A stretch of 64,000 nucleotides of DNA, from the NCBI RefSeq assembly GCF_902459465.1, contig NC_047065.1:17626204-17690203 (forward strand), written 5' to 3'. A program made the translations under genes and the position numbers. The number at the start of each line of letters is the position of its first letter. Position 1 is the stretch's first letter. The stretch is from Asterias rubens (lineage: Eukaryota; Echinodermata; Asteroidea; Forcipulatida; Asteriidae). The notes under the pieces are model-generated. The model was not told the origin of the DNA, did no database searches, and saw only the letters and a list, made by a program, of their open reading frames with translations. Positions 21,172 to 32,300 of the stretch are shown here, in pieces.

Positions 21172-22183
21172 ATCAATTGTAGTCCCGGCCCCGGGGGACC
21201 CGGGACTAGCGGCGACTTGGCTCGGCGTGATAGTCCTGGCCATGCCCCACTACTGCCCGGCCGGGCGGGGCACTTGTTTTTGGTACATCCCCGGCTATAC
21301 ACTTGCCCCGGCATGCGGGGCATATTATCACAACTTCCGCACTATCCCGGCCCCGACATGCGGGGCATTTAGAACAAACCCCGCACGATCCCGGCCTCTA
21401 CATACGGGGCACTTGTTACAAACCTTGCACTGTCCCGGCCCCGACATGCGGGGCATTTGTTCCGACTGCAGCTATTTACCCCTTGGTATTTTTATTAATG
21501 TTTTGGGAATATCACATACATGTATAAACAAACATGGTTTGTTAATTTGTTTGCAAGAAATGTGTTGAGTAAACAAAGATATCAAAGATATGTTGTTTGA
21601 TTTTGTGTTTTGTTTACAATGGGGTCCTTACTCTAGGAAGAGTGGGCCAGTGCATGTAACGTAACCGTGGAATGATCCCCTACTCTTTACAACAAGGTCT
21701 ACAACAGTCAACATTTTGAAATGCATTTAAATCCTTTTCTAAGAAAGGTAAACAGCTTAATCGTGGCTGTCAGAGAGCATTTAACAAATCAACTTGTAAT
21801 GAAATTGAGATATATCACTAATGAGTGATAATGGTAAAATCCCAAAATAAGTGGGGTTTCAAATTTGAACTAGAATATTTCAAGAAACAAACTATACAAC
21901 CTCGCCAAAGACCCCGCTATTGTCCCGGTAGGGCGGGGAAACAAATTATACAGCCTCACCAAAGACCCTGTTGTTTTCCCGGTAGGGCGGGGAAACAAAT
22001 TATACAACCTCGCCAAAGACCCCGCTATTGTCCCGGTAGGGCGGGGAAACAAATTGTACAACATCACCAAAGACCCCGCTATTTTCCCTGTAGGGCGGGG
22101 CACGGTTTTTGCACATCCCCGTCTGTGTCCCGGCTACCTCTGCCAAAGTCCCGGGTCCCCCAGGGCCGGGACTACAATTGATA
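21172..22183. mobile_element. GC-rich TIR element with internal minisatellites
   Basis: The terminal inverted repeats are about 36 bp: ATCAATTGTAGTCCCGGCCC, then GGGGGACCCGGGACT at the left, mirrored at 22146-22183 by the right end (AGTCCCGGGTCCCCC, then GGGCCGGGACTACAATTGAT). The left interior repeats a block of about 60 bp with CCCGGCCCCGACATGCGGGG. The right interior repeats a 62-bp block with CAAAGACCCCGCTATTGTCC, then CGGTAGGGCGGGGAAACAAA. Both minisatellites are GC-rich against an AT-rich background. There is no transposase, and the superfamily is unknown. Confidence 0.8.
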
Positions 22184-22833
22184 CGTGCATAACATTGACA
22201 AACTAGGCATGTATTTGCTAGGTTAGGTAGGCTACTTTACTTAGCATGCTTAGTACTACTAGGTGGTACTGTTTTTAATTACTTACTTTTAACTTTTGAT
22301 AGAGTCAAGTTAATGACAGCAGTGTTTTGAGTTGAGCGAAAGTGTTGTGTTGACATGGTTGTGAAGAAGCAACTCTCGTTCATGTGTTGATCCTCCCAGC
22401 GGTGTAGCTCAATAGAGGGCTACGATAATATTGCAACAGCGCTTTTTTTGCGTTTGGTTTCAATGGACAAACCTAGGATAGTGAGGCAGTTCCGGCTTTT
22501 ACCAATTGCCGTTAGACACGCCATATTTTACCGTATATTCCATGAGAGATAGGTGTTACCGAATATATATATTTTAAACAAACTTGACGTATTTTTTGCT
22601 AGCACAACACCCGGACTTAGAGCAGCTTATAAAGCAGTACTTGATATGGTACGCACAATAGGTTGCTATGGATTGACCAATCAGAATTAAACTTAATCTA
22701 TTGTAGACGTGTAAGTATTTACAGTTCCTCACAGTTGTTTTTAGTGCAGATTGGTAAACTACATTAGTAAACTACATTAAATTAAAATTTCAATGGGTCT
22801 TGTAATTTGCAAAGTCTACATCTACATCTATTC

Positions 22834-22963
22834 AGCTACTTGTCAAAGCCTATAATTCAGCATCTAGACAAGGGTACAACCAGGACAGCCATATATTTAG
22901 CTACTTGTCAAAGCCTATAATTCAGCATCTAGACACGGGTACAACCAGGACAGCCATATATTT
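22834..22963. repeat. 65-bp direct repeat, two copies
   Basis: AGCTACTTGTCAAAGCCTAT, then AATTCAGCATCTAGACA and GGTACAACCAGGACAGCC, repeats with a 65-bp offset. It lies upstream of PIGN. Confidence 0.85.
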
Positions 22964-23201
22964 ATTTAGGTGTTACTGTGGAGGTTTACGTTATAACCTC
23001 AGTTAAGAACAACATTTTCATTAACTGCATTGATTGATGGCCCAATTCGTTGCTCTTGACTATGACTTGAGACAAAATTGTCATGTGCATGGGTGGGTGC
23101 CATTCCATAGTGCCAATTTTTACAAAGAAAACTTTTGTGATGGTAACATGAGCTTCAATTTAATCAAATTTGATATTAATAAAATATTGCTTCCTTTACA
23201 G

Positions 23202-23363
23202 ATGGATCTGTAAATTTTGTTCTACTCCTAGTCCTACAAGCTTCTACACTATTTCCAGATAATTGAAGATTTAGTCTGGATCATGCGACTTGACTGAGCA
23301 GCTGAGCTGATCAACCAAGATTTAAACTGCACTGGTACACATTCCACTGGTTCTCACCAAGCC
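23202..23363 (+). other. PIGN 5' UTR part of the first coding exon
   Basis: A good acceptor (TTGCTTCCTTTACAG) ends at 23201, and the sequence up to the start codon at 23364 is inferred 5' UTR. A tiny upstream frame (ATGGATCTGTAA) sits at its very beginning. An upstream non-coding exon would be required and was not securely found. Confidence 0.5.
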
Positions 23364-26300
23364 ATGGATCATATTTGGCTTATCATCATTGGTCTTCTCG
23401 TCCACATTATTTTCTTCATCTCTATTTTTGACATTTACTTCACATCCCCGTTGGTTCATGGAATGACCCCTCATGTGACACCCTTGGAGCCCCCGGCTCG
23501 TCGCTTGGTGTTGGTTGTTGCTGATGGGTTGAGGGCTGACAAGCTTTTTGAGTTAGATGAGATGGGTCACACGAGGGCGCCATTTCTCAGGTAGATTATT
23601 ACGAATACAAGCTGAGGTCAGAGAGCTGCATTTATTTTGTGTCTCTTTAGCCCATTTTTATAAATAAATGAGAGAAACTTGTCATTATTCATTGCAATGC
23701 AAGAGCCACATCACACAGCATAGGCTAGGTAGAGTAAGTCAGTGGTCAGTTGTTGGCTTCAGCAAGGGCTATGATGCCAACAAGTCATAATTACTGTTCA
23801 AAGTTATTGAAGCCAGGAGTTGTGGTCAGCTATACAACAGCAGGCAATAGAGACTGTATATTTACAGAGTTTATGAAAAATGCCCACCACGCAGCTTCCA
23901 GGTCTGGCAAGCTCCTTATCAAGACTCATTGGCTGGAAAATAAGGACAAGACTTAAACTAAATTATTGTCAGTCCTCCTCTTCCAGAATTTGTTAGAATA
24001 AAAGGATAATGAATATTTCCCCTGTAGGGCCACAACTTATTGAGAGCACTGAAGAGAAAATGTTTCATTGGACTTAAGACACAAACTTACTGAGCTTCGA
24101 GTATGTATGTTGATTTTTAACCACAAGAATTCATGAAAGCACTGACGAGAAAATGTTTCATTGGACTTAAGACACAAACTTACTGAGCTTCGAGTATGTA
24201 TGTTGATTTTTAACCACAAGAATTCATGAAAGCACTGAGTATATAATAGTGTTCTTTTAAACTAATGCGCTTATTAATTTTGACCTTAAAGGAGCATGAT
24301 TGAGAAGCAAGGATCATGGGGCGTATCTCATACAAGAGTCCCAACAGAATCCAGACCTGGCCATGTTGCACTCATCGCTGGGTTCTATGAAGATGTTAGC
24401 GCTATTGCTAAAGGTAAACAGATTAATGCTTTCAAAGGGAATGAGGCTCCAAACCGAGTTTTATCAAACTGCATATTAAGGACAAATTTAATCACAAACT
24501 GTCCACATGATATGGTATGATGGTGTTTGTTTTGTGTTTCTACTGGTTATTAAAGATTACTACCTGCTACATGGTGCTTGAGACTATTCTTGCTTCTAGA
24601 GTAAATGTGGAATGAGTAGAAGACTTCTCTATTTATGTTCAATCAATCTTTTTTCAATGTTTATATTTTGTATTCAAGATAAAAAATTGGTTAAATAGCT
24701 CCTAGATGCAATTTTGCCAGATAAATCAGGGTTGGACTGTAATAGATGATACAGCAATGACTTTATGGTGAGTGATTTAATTTAGTCTTGATAATTGTAA
24801 TTTGTTTTGTAACTGATACTTTGAAATATCTGAAGTTAGTTGACCATTTTTTGTTTATACTTGTTTCTGCAGGATGGAAAGAGAACCCAGTAGAGTTTGA
24901 CTCAGTGTTCAATGAGAGTAGATACACATGGTCATGGGGAAGTCCAGATATTCTACCTATGTTTGCTAAAGGTCAGTAGGCAATTGGTCTAACGTCCGTC
25001 GATATATCAAAAATACTCAAAAACTCGATATTTTTTTGACATCGAAATCGCCGATGTCACTTTTATAATCATATCGTAATATCGGATTTTCGATATATCG
25101 AAAATTTCAATGTTTTGAAAATTTCGATGTTCCTAAATGATATCGAAAGTACCAAAAGAGTGTCCGATTGTTTAAAAGAAATCTGTGTTTGAGTATTAGA
25201 AAAGCCATCGTCGTTATGTAGTTTCATCATTTTGAGTTGCCCTATAAAATAAAATACGTTTTACAACCAAGTATGTCTGCTTGTTCTTTGTGTTTTCGCC
25301 ATCAGCCGCTGGCCCGCCGCAGAAGCTCACAACCCCGCGGCGAGCGCGCAGTAAAACGTCAAAAGAAACCGCCACTGCTGCCCCAGCCTATCGGCAACTT
25401 CCCATGATTGCGCTTGTGATCAAAATATATGCGTCTTCATCACAGCATTATTGACTATGCAAAAGTACCCCGCAAAAACTTCCCCGAAACAACAAGACAA
25501 AACAAAACAAGGAAGAAAACAGTCTTACGTTATACAGTAAAATAATCTTTATATCAATCCAAGGTATCGTAATGGTGTCATTTTGGTCAAATAAAGCCTG
25601 CACGTTGTGTTGCTGTCGTAAACAAGCTAACATTTCCGAGGAACTATATGCTTTGCAGACCACGCTGTCGGTGGCTATTGCGTGCGTACCAGCGAATACT
25701 ATGCTGTTGTACGGTTTAAGCGTGCACACCAGCATTGGTGGTTATTGCAATTCGGGGGGGAAACCCGTTTGCCCAAGCATGCACAGACACATGCAGTCTT
25801 TGGTCAAGGCGGTATCGCGTGATGCACTACGTTATTTCGACAATAGAGGGCGTTCTAACATTCAATGTTTATTGCCTTAATTATAGAATGCAAAGTAAAA
25901 AGACTACGAGCCTCTATTGGAGACTATGTGACTGCATGCTGCGTGCGTTGTATGTGATCGCGGAGTGGTAGGTCTGTGTTTTGCGGGACTTTCTAGTGAT
26001 TTTTTTTTCGATGATTATCTCAACCATTTTCAACCGTAAAGGTAGTGTAACATACCAACGGACATTTATTATGTATCTTACAATATTGCCGTGAATTGTC
26101 GTTATTTTGGAGGGCATTAGACTCTGAAAAAGTTTAGTAACTAATTCATTTAGTGTTGACAAAGTTTGAAGCGCCACGCTCCTAACACACTTCACTCTCC
26201 ACATAGAACAGCGGGCCTGTCTACCTAAATGTAGTTCTAACCGCACCAAATTAAAAAAGAATTCCACACCATACCAAAGATCTCAATCAACTCAAAGCCG

Positions 26301-29300
26301 CCCGCCCGCGCCCGTCGGACAACTTGATTGACACTTCTACGTCAATGCATCGGCAACTGACACCTTAATGTCGGCGAGTCACGCAACTCACAAAGGCTCT
26401 GTGTCATTTTGAGACGGCCAATGATGGCCAATCACGAATCGAGAATTGTGGCGAGCGTTCACCAATTGGCCAAGCCAGCGGTAGCGGCGATCATACTTTG
26501 TTGTAAAACCAGAAATAATCGGGGCGGGACTACTCAATTTGAAATTGTTTGAACTACAACCAAGTTTAAACAGGTTTAAATGTAACCCTAATAAAATGTC
26601 AGTCTTCGGTACATATATTTCTACCTCCATGAGTATACCAAGTGCTGTTTTTAGGCTTCATCCTTGCGCGCGGGAAATACTCGATATATCAAGTATACTC
26701 GATATTAAATTTTCGATATATCGGTTATGGGGAAAAACATAGATTAAACTGATTACTGTGATGTTTCAATGAGCCATTCTGGTTAAAGGTGTGCACAGCA
26801 GTTTGTACGTATGCATTGAGAAGAAAGTAACTTTAGATTCAGAATGAAACTTGACAGAGCTTAGAACCTACAGCTACACATTTATTTCAGGAGAATAGCA
26901 ATCTAGTAGAAATTGACTATTGACCCCTTGCACAAGGTTCAAAATGGTGGAAATAGTAGATGGCAATGTACAAAGGTGCGTTCCAGGTTGTGTAAGGGGT
27001 CAACAGACTGGTGAAAATGATTAGTCATGTGACTTACTGAACACCTTTAAGGATGCTTTGATCATCTGTGTCAATGCGAATTTGTAATTTGGATATGAAA
27101 ATCAAACGTTTACAACATTAAAATCCATTGATATTTGGTCTTGTGTTATTGCCAACAGGTGCTTCAGGTAAACATGTGATTACTAATACATACCCAGCGG
27201 GTTATGAGGATTTTGCTGATGAAGATGCATCCAGGCTAGATACTTGGGTGTTTGACAATGTGAAGGTAAGAACAACTTGGCATGTACTTAGGAAATGGGT
27301 CCTTGTTCTACATCTCAGCAAAGCAAGAGTGTATGGATGAGAAGAAGCAGAAAGTCTGCTTTCACTTTCCAACATCCCCATATAGGAAGAACCAGGTCGG
27401 ACACACTGGTGGCACATTTACCATGAAATTATCTGAAGAAAAGAAAGAGGCTGGCTACAGATTAATGGTACAATAAGCAGTTTAGGGGCAGTATACATGA
27501 CAGAATATAGTACAACACATGATGCGTTGGCTACCAATCAATGTAAAACAATAGATAAGTGGTAAGCATATGCACTGGTCTAGATAATCAATGTTAACCT
27601 TGTAAGATATGTATGTGTAGCATTCCAGTGTTGATTAACGATTGTTGTTGACTTGTTTAATTTCAGAAATTTACCCAAGAAATAAAACAAAATAAAACGC
27701 TCAGTCAAATGACATCATCCAACCAGATTGTTTTCTTTCTTCATCTACTCGGCATCGATACTAATGGTCATGCCCACAAACCATTCTCAGACGAGTATTT
27801 GACAAACATCAGGCTTGTGGATTCTGGGATACAAGAAGCAGTTGATGTCTTTGAAGAAGCCTTCCATCATGATGGGAAGACGGCCTATATTGTAACTGCA
27901 GATCATGGTATGACTAACTGGGGTAAGTATCCCAGTGGATTGTGTGGATTCTGGATTCTGGATTCTGGGATACAAGAGACAGTTGATGTCTTTAAAAAAG
28001 CCTTCCATCATGATGGGAAGACGGCCTATATTGTAACTGCAGATCATGGTATGACTAACTGGGGTAAGTATCTCAGTGGATTGTCTGGATTCTGGATTCT
28101 GGATTCTGGGATACAAGAGGCTGTTGATGTCTTTAAAAAAGCCTTCCATCATGATGGGAAGACGGCCTATATTGTAACTGCAGATCATGGTATGACTAAC
28201 TGGGGTAAGTATCCCAGTGGATTGTGTGGATTCTGGGATACAAGAGGCTGTTGATGTCTTTAAAAAAGCCTTCCATCATGATGGGAAGACGGCCTATATT
28301 GTAACTGCAGATCATGGTATGACTAACTGGGGTAAGTATCCCAGTGGATTGTGTGGATTCTGGATACAAGAGACAGTTGATGTCTTCGAAGAACTGGGGT
28401 TAGACTCTCAGTAAATGATAAACAACTCTGAAGGATAGTGTTTTCTTTAAAAATGTCAAGGTGGCTATTTTTCATGCCAAAATGTTTTTGAGATTTGTCA
28501 AAGTAAAGTAAGTTTCCTGACATGTTTCTAGGTTCCCATGGAGCTGGTCATCCTCATGAAACTCTTACGCCCATTCTGGCCTGGGGGGCAGGGGTAAAGA
28601 ACCCAGCACCCAGCAATACTCACTTATACCCAGATGGGTTTACTCAGTGTAAGTATTCAACCAACCAATAGATTTTGGATTGTAGTATTTGTAATGTATT
28701 CTTCACATGGGATCCTTAAGGCAGGTTGCGCGATGGCCGTGCGATGGAAATCTTAACGCGCGATCTTAAAAAGACACAGTTTTTAGGCCTCAGCCTTAAG
28801 GGTGCTCACGAGATTTCCATCGCGCGAGACCATCGCGCGACCGACTATAAACCGGCCATTACACCCAACTTGGCCTGGGGAGCAGGGTTAAAGAACCCAG
28901 CAATACCCACTTATACCCAGATGGGTTTATTCACTGTAAGTAACACTAGAGTGGAGACTCTAAGCAATTAAAAATAATATATTGTTTTTTAAAATATTTA
29001 CACTTGACCTAATTATTCAAATACACTTATTATGTTCTAAAAACAATTGACTTATAACGTTTCTTGTAGTGTGGAAGTTATCTCATCTTCAACGTCAAGA
29101 CATGAACCAAGCGGATATCGCCCCGTTGATGGCATCATTGATAGGTGTCCCCTTCCCGTTAAATTCTGTGGGTGTGCTCCCCCTGGGTTACCTTGACAAC
29201 ACTGAACATTACAAAGCACATAGTTTATTGAGTAATGCTTTGCAGATATTGGCTCAATATGAGGTGAGTTCAAACAGAAACATCATTTTTCTTTTTAACA

Positions 29301-32300
29301 TAAAATCCAAAACTTTATTGTATAAATAGTTTTCCCACTTCCTATTCTGTTATTTCCACTTAACCATCCGTATTTGTCTCTAATGCAAAACGTAAAGTAG
29401 TGGGTTGTGGGTTCAAGTCCCACACAAGTAGTACGCCTGTATATTTTGTTCACATGACTCTGGAAAGCACCAAGTGGTTAATACACACTGGTGTCTGATA
29501 AAAATATCATAACAAATTGAACAAAGGTGTTATAATTCAAATAAGTGCAGAGAATAGCCCCACAAATCAAACTTTAGTCATCATGATCATCTGTGCCATC
29601 ATTGCAACCACTCTTAACAGCGATTCCAACCATCATTCATTTCATTCTTGCAATTTATTCTATCACAGGTTAAGGAGGAACACATGCAACGGACAACATT
29701 AGCCGTTTTCTTTAGTCCTTTTCAAAATCTGTCAGGAGCAAAGAAAGCTGATCTTTTGAGAACTATACGCAATTTGATAACAACCAGCCAGTTTGATAAA
29801 GCTGTAAGTTGATCTTATTACTATTGATTTGGTGGGAATTCTAAAGATATTTGCTGTATAAACAATCCCTTTGATAAGAATCAAAACTAAATAATTTTCT
29901 AGCATGTTGTACTTACTTTTTTGATCAATTCTTTTTTTCTGATTTGTGTTTGTCTAGATCTCAATAACTCATGACTTGATTGAGAGAGCTTTAGAAGGAC
30001 TTAACTACTACCACAGCTATGATAGATTTCTATTAGGGTAAGTTGAAATTTAAAAAATTTGATTTTTGCAGCCCCTTTTTATTTGTCTTACTGGTGTTGT
30101 AAGTTTTGCAGATCAATATACCACTAACCAGGACCATTCCCAACCCTTACCACTAACCAGGACCATTCCCAACCCTTACCACTAACCAGGACCATTCCCA
30201 ACCCTTCAAAATCAATATACCACTAACCAGGACCATTCCCAACCCTTACCACTAACCAGGACCATTCCCAACCCTTACCACTAACCAGGACCATTCCCAA
30301 CCCTTCAAAATCAATATACCACTAACCAGGACCATTCCCAACCCTTCAAAATCAACTGCATGGTTTTGCAGATCAATATACCACTAACCAGGACCATTCC
30401 CAACCCTTCAAAATCAACGGCATGGTTTTGCAGATCAATATACCACTAACCAGGACCATTCCCAACCCTTACCACTAACCAGGACCATTCCCAACCCTTA
30501 CCACTAACCAGGACCATTCCCAACCCTTCAAAATCAACTGCATGGTTTTGCAGATCAATATACCACTAACCAGGACCATTCCCAACCCTTCAAAATCAAC
30601 TGCATGTTTTTGCAGATCAATATACCACTAACCAGGACCATTCCCAACCCTTGCCACTAAGCAGGACCATTCCCAACCCTTACCACAAACCAGGACCATT
30701 CCCAACCCTTACCACTAACCAGGACTATTCCCAACCCTTCAAAATCAACTGCATGGTTTTGCAGATCAATATACCACTAACCAGGACAATTCCCAACCCT
30801 TCAAAATCAACTGCATGGTTTTGCAGATCAATATACCACTAACCAGGACCATTCCCAACCCTTCAAAATCAACTGCATGGTTTTGCAGATCAATATACCA
30901 CTAACTAGGACCATTCCCAACCCTTCAATAGACCACTAACCAGGACCAATCCCAACCCTTCAATATACCACTAACCAGGACCATTCCCAACCATTCAATA
31001 TACCACTAACTAGGACCATTCCCAACCCTTCAATAGACCACTAACCAGGACCAATCCCAACCCTTCAATATACCACTAACCAGGACATTCCCAACCCTTC
31101 AAAATCAACTGCATGGTTTTGCAGTTCATTATACCACTAACCAGGACCATTCCCAACCCTTCAAAATCAACTGCATGGTTTTGCAGATCAATATACCACT
31201 AACCAGGACCATTCCCAACCCTTCAAAATCAACTGCATGGTTTATTTGATTCTGTGCACTCGTTAACTGACTATGATTGTATGGGAGTCCCACAGTTTGT
31301 GTGTTGAGTCACTTAATGGTGTTGTATTTTGTTAGAGTGGGGAAGGATTCTACTAGTGACTAGTGCTAGCAGGGTTAATGTTAGTTTGTCTTTGTTGTTC
31401 TCCATCAGAACCAATATCATGATGGGCTATGTTGGTTGGATGGCTTATGTTCTACACTTGGTTCTTATCTCCCACACTTTACTCCTCCAACAAAGATCCA
31501 AGTAAATCCCTTATGGGATCAGACATACCACCATAATCAGGATCCAACAGTTTGTTTGTTGAGTCACTGGATGGTGCTGGATTTTGTTAATAGTGTTAAT
31601 GTTAGTTTGTCTTTGTATTTCTCCGTCAGAACCAGTATCATGATGGGCTATGTTGGTTGGATGGCCTATGTTCTACAATTGGTTCTTATCTCCCACACTT
31701 CACTCTTACAACAGAGACAAACAACATCCAACAACCGCATTCATACAAGCCTTGTTTCCAAACGATGGATTAAGATTGGATTTGTCTTGCTTGGTTTGAT
31801 GATTGTAGCCTTGTTGGTTATCCAGTCTTCACCATGGATGTACTATGTGTATTGTTTAATGCCAGTACCTCTATGGTTCATTACTGTCAAGCAGTAAGTA
31901 TGAGATTCTTTATCATACCTTGAGATTTATCAAAGACAGAAGTTGCAAGGGTATCAGTTGGTCTGGTGCCTGGCAGAACAACATAAGGCTATAACTGTTG
32001 CTAGTCCCATGAAGAGGTCATTTTATAATATTGACTGAAAAATGGCACAAAAATATTCAACTTTTCACACATTGTTTGTTGAAACAAATCTGTGTACATT
32101 AATTGCTTAGAGCCTTTTAAAGCCCAGGTACTCAACCAGTTGATAATAGTCACGACACACTTAATTGATCCTATTGATTGGGGTTTGTATAATGTTGAAT
32201 TAATTAAATGCACCAGTAACAATGTATCTCCAAGTTACTGGGATGAAGTTTCCATTTCAACCCTATTCCAACGCTATCTTCCTTTATTTGTATTTTCAAA

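Noticed and set aside
21137..22181. GC-rich open frames with Pro/Gly-rich repeats
   Set aside because: They coincide with minisatellites inside a TIR transposon, on both strands, with no domain.
27709..28254. 181-codon open frame as a single uninterrupted PIGN exon
   Set aside because: It reads through GTAAGT donors into duplicated exon copies; the first donor at 27923 joins in phase to exon 6 and matches the family length.
29395..29440. tRNA T-arm-like sequence (GGGTTCAAGTCCCAC)
   Set aside because: No matching D arm or acceptor stem upstream; at most a decayed SINE fragment or chance.
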